DNA of 64,000 bases from Metridium senile (taxonomy: Eukaryota > Cnidaria > Anthozoa > Actiniaria > Metridiidae). The translations under genes were made by a program, and so were the position numbers. The notes beneath the pieces are model-generated. The model was not told the origin of the DNA. It saw only the letters and a list, made by a program, of their open reading frames with translations, and did no database searches. This document shows, one piece after another, positions 1 to 10,708 of this stretch (within the stretch, counting starts at the first letter, position 1; each line of letters opens with the position of its first letter). The DNA lies in NCBI GenBank assembly GCA_949775045.1, contig OX459102.1:9147738-9211737 (forward strand). Reading direction: 5' to 3'.

Positions 1-208
1 GCCTTTCTCCATATAAAGAGCGATAGTTTAATTCTCAGAACGTTAAAAATTACTTCTTTTGAAGTGCACAGTAGTTTATATACAATTTTCAGCTTTCTTT
101 ACTATTTGCGTTTCATTGCGCGCAGCAATATTTCTGCAAAATAATATTGTATTTTCTATGACAATGTTTACATTTTTTGATATTTTTGTTGTCAAGGTAA
201 CTTTAAGA

Positions 209-220
209 CTAGAATTCTAG
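209..220. promoter_or_regulatory. palindrome CTAGAATTCTAG upstream of tRNA-Tyr
   Basis: A perfect 12-bp palindrome ends four bases before the Tyr gene and recurs at the same offset before every Tyr copy in the array. No such element precedes the Pro genes. It sits where Pol III initiation would be expected, so it could be a start-site or protein-binding element. It could also merely be conserved because the units are young. Confidence 0.45.
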
Positions 221-224
221 CCTT

Positions 225-310
225 CCTTCGATAGCTCAGTTGGTAGAGCGGGGGACTGTAGAGTCAAAGCTGTTATCCCTAGGTCGCTGGTTCAAATCCG
301 GCTCGAAGGA
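225..310 (+). tRNA. tRNA-Tyr (GUA), with 13-nt intron
   Basis: The gene is 86 nt long. The acceptor arms CCTTCGA and TCGAAGG pair, and the anticodon stem GGGGA/TCCCT encloses the loop CTGTAGA with anticodon GTA. A 13-nt intron (gene positions 38-50) follows the base after the anticodon, the usual nuclear position. Removing it gives a standard 73-nt tRNA. The internal promoters are a box A around TAGCTCAGTTGG and a box B, GGTTCAAATCC. A TTTTT run directly downstream is a Pol III terminator. The other Tyr copies share this structure. Confidence 0.96.
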
Positions 311-552
311 TATTTTTAAGTTTTGCTGCATAAACAGGTTGAATTGTGAAAACCGAATATTGAATAGTGCTTTCCAACAACGAAATGCATTGCATATATA
401 TTATATTATGTAATTGTTGAAATTAAGCACAATTCTTGAATTATAATATATTAATTATATTTTAGCGCGTACTCATCAAAATAGTCAAAGTAAGTTAAAA
501 AAGAAGAAGGTCTTAAATTAGTCTGATTTTTACATCTTTTTTGTTCATCAAA

Positions 553-624
553 GGCTCAGTGGTCTAGTGGTATGATTCTCGCTTTGGGTGCGAGAGGCCA
601 CGGGTTCGATTCCCGTCTGAGCCC
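553..624 (+). tRNA. tRNA-Pro (UGG)
   Basis: The gene is 72 nt long. The acceptor arms GGCTCAG and CTGAGCC pair. The anticodon stem CTCGC/GCGAG closes the loop TTTGGGT, which presents anticodon TGG and reads CCA. The T arm is ACGGG TTCGATT CCCGT. Box A is TGGTCTAGTGG and box B is GGTTCGATTCC. A T run about 13 nt downstream may terminate transcription. No intron. Confidence 0.96.
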
Positions 625-950
625 AGAAGATGATGTTTTTAGCTAAATTGCACTTTTGGACAAACATTTTCTATCGAAGTGCATTGATTGGTTGAAATGC
701 AACATGAATGCGCTAGCAATACAACTGCCTTTCTCCATATAAAGAGCGATAGTTTAATTCTCAGAACGTTAAAAATTACTTCTTTTGAAGTGCACAGTAG
801 TTTATATACAATTTTCAGCTTTCTTTACTATTTGCGTTTCATTGCGCGCAGCAATATTTCTGCAAAATAATATTGTATTTTCTATGACAATGTTTACATT
901 TTTTGATATTTTTGTTGTCAAGGTAACTTTAAGACTAGAATTCTAGCCTT

Positions 951-1036
951 CCTTCGATAGCTCAGTTGGTAGAGCGGGGGACTGTAGAGTCAAAGCTGTT
1001 ATCCCTAGGTCGCTGGTTCAAATCCGGCTCGAAGGA
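951..1036 (+). tRNA. tRNA-Tyr (GUA), intron-containing
   Basis: Same 86-nt sequence as the copy at 225, including intron, box A, box B and downstream T run. First Tyr gene of the 2,888-bp higher-order unit. Confidence 0.96.
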
Positions 1037-1269
1037 TATTTTTAAGTTTTGCTGCATAAACAGGTTGAATTGTGAAAACCGAATATTGAATAGTGCTTTC
1101 CAACAACGAAATGCATTGCATATATATTATGGAATTGTTGGAATTAAAGCACAATTCTTGAATTCTAATATATTATATTTTAGCTCGACTCATCAAAATA
1201 GTCAAAGTAAGTTAAAAAAGAAGAAGGTCTTAAATTAGTCTGATTTTTACATCTTTTTTGTTCATCAAA

Positions 1270-1341
1270 GGCTCAGTGGTCTAGTGGTATGATTCTCGCT
1301 TTGGGTGCGAGAGGCCACGGGTTCGATTCCCGTCTGAGCCC
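1270..1341 (+). tRNA. tRNA-Pro (UGG)
   Basis: Same 72-nt body as the copy at 553. Confidence 0.96.
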
Positions 1342-1667
1342 AGAAGATGATGTTTTTAGCTAAATTGCACTTTTGGACAAACATTTTCTATCGAAGTACA
1401 TTGATTGGTTGAAATGCAACATGAATGCGCTAGCAATACAACTGCCTTTCTCCATATAAAGAGCGATAGTTTAATTCTGAGAACGTTAAAAATTACTTCT
1501 TTTGAAGTGCACAGTAGTTTATATACAATTCTCAGCTTTCTCTACTATTTGCGTTTCATTGCGCGCAGCAATATTTCTGCAAAATAATATTGTATTTTCT
1601 ATGACAATGTTTACATTTTTTGATATTTTTGTTGTCAAGGTAACTTTAAGACTAGAATTCTAGCCTT

Positions 1668-1753
1668 CCTTCGATAGCTCAGTTGGTAGAGCGGGGGACT
1701 GTAGAGTCAAAGCTGTTATCCCTAGGTCGCTGGTTCAAATCCGGCTCGAAGGA
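1668..1753 (+). tRNA. tRNA-Tyr (GUA), intron-containing
   Basis: Identical gene body to the copy at 225. It is followed by the longer spacer variant. Confidence 0.96.
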
Positions 1754-1995
1754 TATTTTTAAGTTTTGCTGCATAAACAGGTTGAATTGTGAAAACCGAA
1801 TATTGAATAGTGCTTTCCAACAACGAAATGCATTGCATATATATTATATTATGTAATTGTTGAAATTAAGCACAATTCTTGAATTATAATATATTAATTA
1901 TATTTTAGCGCGTACTCATCAAAATAGTCAAAGTAAGTTAAAAAAGAAGAAGGTCTTAAATTAGTCTGATTTTTACATCTTTTTTGTTCATCAAA

Positions 1996-2067
1996 GGCTC
2001 AGTGGTCTAGTGGTATGATTCTCGCTTTGGGTGCGAGAGGCCACGGGTTCGATTCCCGTCTGAGCCC
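1996..2067 (+). tRNA. tRNA-Pro (UGG)
   Basis: Same 72-nt body as the copy at 553. Confidence 0.96.
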
Positions 2068-2393
2068 AGAAGATGATGTTTTTAGCTAAATTGCACTTTT
2101 GGACAAACATTTTCTATCGAAGTGCATTGATTGGTTGAAATGCAACATGAATGCGCTAGCAATACAACTGCCTTTCTCCATATAAAGAGCGATAGTTTAA
2201 TTCTCAGAACGTTAAAAATTACTTCTTTTGAAGTGCACAGTAGTTTATATACAATTTTCAGCTTTCTTTACTATTTGCGTTTCATTGCGCGCAGCAATAT
2301 TTCTGCAAAATAATATTGTATTTTCTATGACAATGTTTACATTTTTTGATATTTTTGTTGTCAAGGTAACTTTAAGACTAGAATTCTAGCCTT

Positions 2394-2479
2394 CCTTCGA
2401 TAGCTCAGTTGGTAGAGCGGGGGACTGTAGAGTCAAAGCTGTTATCCCTAGGTCGCTGGTTCAAATCCGGCTCGAAGGA
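2394..2479 (+). tRNA. tRNA-Tyr (GUA), intron-containing
   Basis: Identical gene body to the copy at 225. It is followed by the longer spacer variant. Confidence 0.96.
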
Positions 2480-2724
2480 TATTTTTAAGTTTTGCTGCAT
2501 AAACAGGTTGAATTGTGAAAACCGAATATTGAATAGTGCTTTCCAACAACGAAATGCATTGCATATATATTATATTATGTAATTGTTGAAATTAAGCACA
2601 ATTCTTGAATTATAATATATTAATTATATTTTAGCGCGTACTCATCAAAATAGTCAAAGTAAGTTAAAAAAGAAGAAGGTCTTAATAAATTAGTCTTATT
2701 TTTACATCTTTTTTGTTCATCAAA

Positions 2725-2796
2725 GGCTCAGTGGTCTAGTGGTATGATTCTCGCTTTGGGTGCGAGAGGCCACGGGTTCGATTCCCGTCTGAGCCC
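2725..2796 (+). tRNA. tRNA-Pro (UGG)
   Basis: Same body. The 5' spacer has the TAATAAATTAG variant and the 3' flank begins AAGAGATG. Confidence 0.96.
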
Positions 2797-3121
2797 AAGA
2801 GATGATGTTTTTAGCTAAATTGCACTTTTTGACAAACATTTTCTATCGAAGTACATTGATTGGTTGAAATGCAACATGAATGCGCTAGCAATACAACTGC
2901 CTTTCTCCATATAAAGAGCGATAGTTTAATTCTGAGAACATAACAAATACTTTCTTTTAAGTACACAGTAGTTTGTATACAATTTTCAGCTTCTTTTACT
3001 ATTTGCGTTTCATTGCGCGCAGCAATATTTCTGCAAAATAATATTGTATTTTCTATGACAATGTTTACATTTTTTGATATTTTTGTTGTCAAGGTAACTT
3101 TAAGACTAGAATTCTAGCCTT

Positions 3122-3207
3122 CCTTCGATAGCTCAGTTGGTAGAGCGGGGGACTGTAGAGTCAAAGCTGTTATCCCTAGGTCGCTGGTTCAAATCCGGCT
3201 CGAAGGA
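3122..3207 (+). tRNA. tRNA-Tyr (GUA), intron-containing
   Basis: Identical gene body. The 3' flank differs (TATATTTATG instead of TATTTTTAAG), so the T run acting as terminator is weakened from five to three T. Confidence 0.95.
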
Positions 3208-3440
3208 TATATTTATGTTTTGCTGCATATACAGGTTGAATTGTGAAAATGGAATATTGAATAGTGCTTTCCAACAACGAAATGCATTGCATATATATTA
3301 TGGAATTGTTGGAATTAAAGCACAATTCTTGAATTCTAATATATTATATTTTAGCTCGACTCATCAAAATAGTCAAAGTAAGTTAAAAAAGAAGAAGGTC
3401 TTAAATTAGTCTGATTTTTACATCTTTTTTGTTCATCAAA

Positions 3441-3512
3441 GGCTCAGTGGTCTAGTGGTATGATTCTCGCTTTGGGTGCGAGAGGCCACGGGTTCGATTC
3501 CCGTCTGAGCCC
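3441..3512 (+). tRNA. tRNA-Pro (UGG)
   Basis: Same 72-nt body as the copy at 553. Confidence 0.96.
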
Positions 3513-3838
3513 AGGAGATGATGTTTTTAGCTAAATTGCACTTTTGGACAAACATTTTCTATCGAAGTGCATTGATTGGTTGAAATGCAACATGAATGCG
3601 CTAGCAATACAACTGCCTTTCTCCATATAAAGAGCGATAGTTTAATTCTCAGAACGTTAAAAATTACTTCTTTTGAAGTGCACAGTAGTTTATATACAAT
3701 TTTCAGCTTTCTTTACTATTTGCGTTTCATTGCGCGCAGCAATATTTCTGCAAAATAATATTGTATTTTCTATGACAATGTTTACATTTTTTGATATTTT
3801 TGTTGTCAAGGTAACTTTAAGACTAGAATTCTAGCCTT

Positions 3839-3924
3839 CCTTCGATAGCTCAGTTGGTAGAGCGGGGGACTGTAGAGTCAAAGCTGTTATCCCTAGGTCG
3901 CTGGTTCAAATCCGGCTCGAAGGA
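3839..3924 (+). tRNA. tRNA-Tyr (GUA), intron-containing
   Basis: Identical gene body. Starts the second 2,888-bp higher-order copy. Confidence 0.96.
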
Positions 3925-4157
3925 TATTTTTAAGTTTTGCTGCATAAACAGGTTGAATTGTGAAAACCGAATATTGAATAGTGCTTTCCAACAACGAAAT
4001 GCATTGCATATATATTATGGAATTGTTGGAATTAAAGCACAATTCTTGAATTCTAATATATTATATTTTAGCTCGACTCATCAAAATAGTCAAAGTAAGT
4101 TAAAAAAGAAGAAGGTCTTAAATTAGTCTGATTTTTACATCTTTTTTGTTCATCAAA

Positions 4158-4229
4158 GGCTCAGTGGTCTAGTGGTATGATTCTCGCTTTGGGTGCGAGA
4201 GGCCACGGGTTCGATTCCCGTCTGAGCCC
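4158..4229 (+). tRNA. tRNA-Pro (UGG)
   Basis: Same 72-nt body as the copy at 553. Confidence 0.96.
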
Positions 4230-4555
4230 AGAAGATGATGTTTTTAGCTAAATTGCACTTTTTGACAAACATTTTCTATCGAAGTACATTGATTGGTTGA
4301 AATGCAACATGAATGCGCTAGCAATACAACTGCCTTTCTCCATATAAAGAGCGATAGTTTAATTCTGAGAACGTTAAAAATTACTTCTTTTGAAGTGCAC
4401 AGTAGTTTATATACAATTCTCAGCTTTCTCTACTATTTGCGTTTCATTGCGCGCAGCAATATTTCTGCAAAATAATATTGTATTTTCTATGACAATGTTT
4501 ACATTTTTTGATATTTTTGTTGTCAAGGTAACTTTAAGACTAGAATTCTAGCCTT

Positions 4556-4641
4556 CCTTCGATAGCTCAGTTGGTAGAGCGGGGGACTGTAGAGTCAAAG
4601 CTGTTATCCCTAGGTCGCTGGTTCAAATCCGGCTCGAAGGA
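4556..4641 (+). tRNA. tRNA-Tyr (GUA), intron-containing
   Basis: Identical gene body. Counterpart of the copy at 1668. Confidence 0.96.
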
Positions 4642-4883
4642 TATTTTTAAGTTTTGCTGCATAAACAGGTTGAATTGTGAAAACCGAATATTGAATAGTG
4701 CTTTCCAACAACGAAATGCATTGCATATATATTATATTATGTAATTGTTGAAATTAAGCACAATTCTTGAATTATAATATATTAATTATATTTTAGCGCG
4801 TACTCATCAAAATAGTCAAAGTAAGTTAAAAAAGAAGAAGGTCTTAAATTAGTCTGATTTTTACATCTTTTTTGTTCATCAAA

Positions 4884-4955
4884 GGCTCAGTGGTCTAGTG
4901 GTATGATTCTCGCTTTGGGTGCGAGAGGCCACGGGTTCGATTCCCGTCTGAGCCC
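4884..4955 (+). tRNA. tRNA-Pro (UGG)
   Basis: Same 72-nt body as the copy at 553. Confidence 0.96.
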
Positions 4956-5281
4956 AGAAGATGATGTTTTTAGCTAAATTGCACTTTTGGACAAACATTT
5001 TCTATCGAAGTGCATTGATTGGTTGAAATGCAACATGAATGCGCTAGCAATACAACTGCCTTTCTCCATATAAAGAGCGATAGTTTAATTCTCAGAACGT
5101 TAAAAATTACTTCTTTTGAAGTGCACAGTAGTTTATATACAATTTTCAGCTTTCTTTACTATTTGCGTTTCATTGCGCGCAGCAATATTTCTGCAAAATA
5201 ATATTGTATTTTCTATGACAATGTTTACATTTTTTGATATTTTTGTTGTCAAGGTAACTTTAAGACTAGAATTCTAGCCTT

Positions 5282-5367
5282 CCTTCGATAGCTCAGTTGG
5301 TAGAGCGGGGGACTGTAGAGTCAAAGCTGTTATCCCTAGGTCGCTGGTTCAAATCCGGCTCGAAGGA
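5282..5367 (+). tRNA. tRNA-Tyr (GUA), intron-containing
   Basis: Identical gene body. Counterpart of the copy at 2394. Confidence 0.96.
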
Positions 5368-5612
5368 TATTTTTAAGTTTTGCTGCATAAACAGGTTGAA
5401 TTGTGAAAACCGAATATTGAATAGTGCTTTCCAACAACGAAATGCATTGCATATATATTATATTATGTAATTGTTGAAATTAAGCACAATTCTTGAATTA
5501 TAATATATTAATTATATTTTAGCGCGTACTCATCAAAATAGTCAAAGTAAGTTAAAAAAGAAGAAGGTCTTAATAAATTAGTCTTATTTTTACATCTTTT
5601 TTGTTCATCAAA

Positions 5613-5684
5613 GGCTCAGTGGTCTAGTGGTATGATTCTCGCTTTGGGTGCGAGAGGCCACGGGTTCGATTCCCGTCTGAGCCC
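5613..5684 (+). tRNA. tRNA-Pro (UGG)
   Basis: Same body. Counterpart of the copy at 2725, with the same flank variants. Confidence 0.96.
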
Positions 5685-6009
5685 AAGAGATGATGTTTTT
5701 AGCTAAATTGCACTTTTTGACAAACATTTTCTATCGAAGTACATTGATTGGTTGAAATGCAACATGAATGCGCTAGCAATACAACTGCCTTTCTCCATAT
5801 AAAGAGCGATAGTTTAATTCTGAGAACATAACAAATACTTTCTTTTAAGTACACAGTAGTTTGTATACAATTTTCAGCTTCTTTTACTATTTGCGTTTCA
5901 TTGCGCGCAGCAATATTTCTGCAAAATAATATTGTATTTTCTATGACAATGTTTACATTTTTTGATATTTTTGTTGTCAAGGTAACTTTAAGACTAGAAT
6001 TCTAGCCTT

Positions 6010-6095
6010 CCTTCGATAGCTCAGTTGGTAGAGCGGGGGACTGTAGAGTCAAAGCTGTTATCCCTAGGTCGCTGGTTCAAATCCGGCTCGAAGGA
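6010..6095 (+). tRNA. tRNA-Tyr (GUA), intron-containing
   Basis: Identical gene body. Counterpart of the copy at 3122, with the same weakened T-run flank. Confidence 0.95.
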
Positions 6096-6328
6096 TATAT
6101 TTATGTTTTGCTGCATATACAGGTTGAATTGTGAAAATGGAATATTGAATAGTGCTTTCCAACAACGAAATGCATTGCATATATATTATGGAATTGTTGG
6201 AATTAAAGCACAATTCTTGAATTCTAATATATTATATTTTAGCTCGACTCATCAAAATAGTCAAAGTAAGTTAAAAAAGAAGAAGGTCTTAAATTAGTCT
6301 GATTTTTACATCTTTTTTGTTCATCAAA

Positions 6329-6400
6329 GGCTCAGTGGTCTAGTGGTATGATTCTCGCTTTGGGTGCGAGAGGCCACGGGTTCGATTCCCGTCTGAGCCC
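6329..6400 (+). tRNA. tRNA-Pro (UGG)
   Basis: Same 72-nt body as the copy at 553. Confidence 0.96.
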
Positions 6401-6726
6401 AGGAGATGATGTTTTTAGCTAAATTGCACTTTTGGACAAACATTTTCTATCGAAGTGCATTGATTGGTTGAAATGCAACATGAATGCGCTAGCAATACAA
6501 CTGCCTTTCTCCATATAAAGAGCGATAGTTTAATTCTCAGAACGTTAAAAATTACTTCTTTTGAAGTGCACAGTAGTTTATATACAATTTTCAGCTTTCT
6601 TTACTATTTGCGTTTCATTGCGCGCAGCAATATTTCTGCAAAATAATATTGTATTTTCTATGACAATGTTTACATTTTTTGATATTTTTGTTGTCAAGGT
6701 AACTTTAAGACTAGAATTCTAGCCTT

Positions 6727-6812
6727 CCTTCGATAGCTCAGTTGGTAGAGCGGGGGACTGTAGAGTCAAAGCTGTTATCCCTAGGTCGCTGGTTCAAATC
6801 CGGCTCGAAGGA
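6727..6812 (+). tRNA. tRNA-Tyr (GUA), intron-containing
   Basis: Identical gene body. First copy of the right-hand block, where units are a uniform 718-719 bp. Confidence 0.96.
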
Positions 6813-7045
6813 TATTTTTAAGTTTTGCTACATAAACAGGTTGAATTGTGAAAACCGAATATTGAATAGTGCTTTCCAACAACGAAATGCATTGCATATA
6901 TATTATGGAATTGTTGGAATTAAAGCACAATTCTTGAATTCTAATATATTATATTTTAGCTCGACTCATCAAAATAGTCAAAGTAAGTTAAAAAAGAAGA
7001 AGGTCTTAAATTAGTCTGATTTTTACATCTTTTTTGTTCATCAAA

Positions 7046-7117
7046 GGCTCAGTGGTCTAGTGGTATGATTCTCGCTTTCGGTGCGAGAGGCCACGGGTTT
7101 GATTCCCGTCTGAGCCC
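7046..7117 (+). tRNA. tRNA-Pro body with UCG (Arg) anticodon
   Basis: This is the Pro gene body with two substitutions. The anticodon loop is TTTCGGT instead of TTTGGGT, so the anticodon is TCG, which reads the arginine codon CGA. The T loop is TTTGATT instead of TTCGATT, changing the near-invariant C56. All stems remain paired. The second change also alters box B. Whether it is transcribed, and which amino acid it receives, cannot be told from sequence. It could be a decaying copy. Confidence 0.9.
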
Positions 7118-7444
7118 AGGAGATGATGTTTTTTAGCTAAATTGCACTTTTGGACAAACATTTTCTATCGAAGTGCATTGATTGGTTGAAATGCAACATG
7201 AATGCGCTAGCAATACAACTGCCTTTCTCCATATAAAGAGCGATAGTTTAATTCTGAGAACGTTAAAAATTACTTCTTTTGAAGTGCACAGTAGTTTATA
7301 TACAATTCTCAGCTTTCTCTACTATTTGCGTTTCATTGCGCGCAGCAATATTTCTGCAAAATAATATTGTATTTTCTATGACAATGTTTACATTTTTTGA
7401 TATTTTTGTTGTCAAGGTAACTTTAAGACTAGAATTCTAGCCTT

Positions 7445-7530
7445 CCTTCGATAGCTCAGTTGGTAGAGCGGGGGACTGTAGAGTCAAAGCTGTTATCCCT
7501 AGGTCGCTGGTTCAAATCCGGCTCGAAGGA
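7445..7530 (+). tRNA. tRNA-Tyr (GUA), intron-containing
   Basis: Identical gene body with a TTTTT terminator. Confidence 0.96.
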
Positions 7531-7763
7531 TATTTTTAAGTTTTGCTACATAAACAGGTTGAATTGTGAAAACCGAATATTGAATAGTGCTTTCCAACAA
7601 CGAAATGCATTGCATATATATTATGGAATTGTTGGAATTAAAGCACAATTCTTGAATTCTAATATATTATATTTTAGCTCGACTCATCAAAATAGTCAAA
7701 GTAAGTTAAAAAAGAAGAAGGTCTTAAATTAGTCTGATTTTTACATCTTTTTTGTTCATCAAA

Positions 7764-7835
7764 GGCTCAGTGGTCTAGTGGTATGATTCTCGCTTTCGGT
7801 GCGAGAGGCCACGGGTTTGATTCCCGTCTGAGCCC
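7764..7835 (+). tRNA. tRNA-Pro body with UCG (Arg) anticodon
   Basis: Carries the same two substitutions as the copy at 7046: G35 to C, giving anticodon UCG, and C56 to T. Adjacent unit, so the pair probably arose by unit duplication. Confidence 0.9.
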
Positions 7836-8162
7836 AGGAGATGATGTTTTTTAGCTAAATTGCACTTTTGGACAAACATTTTCTATCGAAGTGCATTGAT
7901 TGGTTGAAATGCAACATGAATGCGCTAGCAATACAACTGCCTTTCTCCATATAAAGAGCGATAGTTTAATTCTGAGAACGTTAAAAATTACTTCTTTTGA
8001 AGTGCACAGTAGTTTATATACAATTTTCAGCTTTCTTTACTATTTGCGTTTCATTGCGCGCAGCAATATTTCTGCAAAATAATATTGTATTTTCTATGAC
8101 AATGTTTACATTTTTTGATATTTTTGTTGTCAAGGTAACTTTAAGACTAGAATTCTAGCCTT

Positions 8163-8248
8163 CCTTCGATAGCTCAGTTGGTAGAGCGGGGGACTGTAGA
8201 GTCAAAGCTGTTATCCCTAGGTCGCTGGTTCAAATCCGGCTCGAAGGA
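8163..8248 (+). tRNA. tRNA-Tyr (GUA), intron-containing
   Basis: Identical gene body with a TTTTT terminator. Confidence 0.96.
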
Positions 8249-8481
8249 TATTTTTAAGTTTTGCTGCATAAACAGGTTGAATTGTGAAAACCGAATATTG
8301 AATAGTGCTTTCCAACAACGAAATGCATTGCATATATATTATGGAATTGTTGGAATTAAAGCACAATTCTTGAATTCTAATATATTATATTTTAGCTCGA
8401 CTCATCAAAATAGTCAAAGTAAGTTAAAAAAGAAGAAGGTCTTAAATTAGTCTGATTTTTACATCTTTTTTGTTCATCAAA

Positions 8482-8553
8482 GGCTCAGTGGTCTAGTGGT
8501 ATGATTCTCGCTTTGGGTGCGAGAGGCCACGGGTTTGATTCCCGTCTGAGCCC
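8482..8553 (+). tRNA. tRNA-Pro (UGG), C56T variant
   Basis: The anticodon is the normal TGG, but the T loop has the C56-to-T change found in the UCG copies. It is the expected intermediate in their history. Confidence 0.92.
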
Positions 8554-8880
8554 AGGAGATGATGATTTTTAGCTAAATTGCACTTTTGGACAAACATTTT
8601 CTATCGAAGTACATTGATTGGTTGAAATGCAATATGAATGCGCTAGCAATACAACTGCCTTTCTCCATATAAAGAGTGATAGTTTAATTCTGAGAACGTT
8701 AAAAATTACTTCTTTTGAAGTGCACAGTAGTTTATATACAATTCTCAGCTTTCTCTACTATTTGCGTTTCATTGCGCGCAGCAATATTTCTGCAAAATAA
8801 TATTGTATTTTCTATGACAATGTTTACATTTTTTGATATTTTTGTTGTCAAGGTAACTTTAAGACTAGAATTCTAGCCTT

Positions 8881-8966
8881 CCTTCGATAGCTCAGTTGGT
8901 AGAGCGGGGGACTGTAGAGTCAAAGCTGTTATCCCTAGGTCGCTGGTTCAAATCCGGCTCGAAGGA
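8881..8966 (+). tRNA. tRNA-Tyr (GUA), intron-containing
   Basis: Identical gene body with a TTTTT terminator. Confidence 0.96.
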
Positions 8967-9199
8967 TATTTTTAAGTTTTGCTACATAAACAGGTTGAAT
9001 TGTGAAAACCGAATATTGAATAGTGCTTTCCAACAACGAAATGCATTGCATATATATTATGGAATTGTTGGAATTAAAGCACAATTCTTGAATTCTAATA
9101 TATTATATTTTAGCTCGACTCATCAAAATAGTCAAAGTAAGTTAAAAAAGAAGAAGGTCTTAAATTAGTCTGATTTTTACATCTTTTTTGTTCATCAAA

Positions 9200-9271
9200 G
9201 GCTCAGTGGTCTAGTGGTATGATTCTCGCTTTCGGTGCGAGAGGCCACGGGTTTGATTCCCGTCTGAGCCC
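9200..9271 (+). tRNA. tRNA-Pro body with UCG (Arg) anticodon
   Basis: Third copy with both the UCG anticodon and C56T. It is separated from the other two by the TGG copy at 8482. Confidence 0.9.
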
Positions 9272-9598
9272 AGGAGATGATGTTTTTTAGCTAAATTGCA
9301 CTTTTGGACAAACATTTTCTATCGAAGTACATTGATTGGTTGAAATGCAATATGAATGCGCTAGCAATACAACTGCCTTTCTCCATATAAAGAGTGATAG
9401 TTTAATTCTGAGAACGTTAAAAATTACTTCTTTTGAAGTGCACAGTAGTTTATATACAATTTTCAGATTTCTTTACTATTTGCGTTTCATTGCGCGCAGC
9501 AATATTTCTGCAAAATAATATTGTATTTTCTATGACAATGTTTACATTTTTTGATATTTTTGTTGTCAAGGTAACTTTAAGACTAGAATTCTAGCCTT

Positions 9599-9684
9599 CC
9601 TTCGATAGCTCAGTTGGTAGAGCGGGGGACTGTAGAGTCCAAGCTGTTATCCCTAGGTCGCTGGTTCAAATCCGGCTCGAAGGA
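9599..9684 (+). tRNA. tRNA-Tyr (GUA), intron variant
   Basis: The mature sequence is unchanged. The intron has one A-to-C change (GTCCAAG instead of GTCAAAG), the only Tyr body variant in the array. Confidence 0.95.
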
Positions 9685-9919
9685 TATTTTTAAGTTTTGC
9701 TGCATAAACAGGTTGAATTGTGAAAACCGAATATTGAATAGTGCTTTCCAACAACGAAATGCATTGCATATATATTATGGAATTGTTGGAATTAAAGCAC
9801 AATTCTTGAATTCTAATATATTATATTTTAGCTCGACTCATCAAAATAGTCAAAGTAAGTTAAAAAAAAAGAAGGTCTTAAATTATAGTCTTATTTTTAC
9901 ATCTTTTTTGTTCATCAAA

Positions 9920-9991
9920 GGCTCAGTGGTCTAGTGGTATGATTCTCGCTTTGGGTGCGAGAGGCCACGGGTTCGATTCCCGTCTGAGCCC
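9920..9991 (+). tRNA. tRNA-Pro (UGG)
   Basis: Same 72-nt body as the copy at 553. Confidence 0.96.
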
Positions 9992-10317
9992 AGGAGATGA
10001 TGTTTTTAGCTAAATTGCACTTTTGGACAAACATTTTCTATCGAAGTACATTGATTGGTTGAAATGCAACATGAATGCGCTAGCAATACAACTGCCTTTC
10101 TCCATATAAAGAGCGATAGTTTAATTCTGAGAACGTTAAAAATTACTTCTTTTGAAGTGCACAGTAGTTTATATACAATTCTCAGCTTTCTCTACTATTT
10201 GCGTTTCATTGCGCGCAGCAATATTTCTGCAAAATAATATTGTATTTTCTATGACAATGTTTACATTTTTTGATATTTTTGTTGTCAAGGTAACTTTAAG
10301 ACTAGAATTCTAGCCTT

Positions 10318-10403
10318 CCTTCGATAGCTCAGTTGGTAGAGCGGGGGACTGTAGAGTCAAAGCTGTTATCCCTAGGTCGCTGGTTCAAATCCGGCTCGAA
10401 GGA
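10318..10403 (+). tRNA. tRNA-Tyr (GUA), intron-containing
   Basis: Identical gene body with a TTTTT terminator. Confidence 0.96.
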
Positions 10404-10636
10404 TATTTTTAAGTTTTGCTGCATAAACAGGTTGAATTGTGAAAACCGAATATTGAATAGTGCTTTCCAACAACGAAATGCATTGCATATATATTATGGA
10501 ATTGTTGGAATTAAAGCACAATTCTTGAATTCTAATATATTATATTTTAGCTCGACTCATCAAAATAGTCAAAGTAAGTTAAAAAAGAAGAAGGTCTTAA
10601 ATTAGTCTGATTTTTACATCTTTTTTGTTCATCAAA

Positions 10637-10708
10637 GGCTCAGTGGTCTAGTGGTATGATTCTCGCTTTGGGTGCGAGAGGCCACGGGTTCGATTCCCGT
10701 CTGAGCCC
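10637..10708 (+). tRNA. tRNA-Pro (UGG)
   Basis: Same 72-nt body as the copy at 553. Confidence 0.96.

Larger units (their letters stand above)
951..6726 (+). repeat. 2,888-bp higher-order repeat, two copies
   Basis: Segment 951-3,838 is followed by 3,839-6,726 with the same order of unit variants. The Tyr genes at 951, 1668, 2394 and 3122 reappear at 3839, 4556, 5282 and 6010, each exactly 2,888 bp later. Diagnostic private variants recur in both copies, for example the altered sequence after the fourth Tyr gene and the TAATAAATTAG spacer variant before the fourth Pro gene. This is a recent block duplication of four units. Confidence 0.93.
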
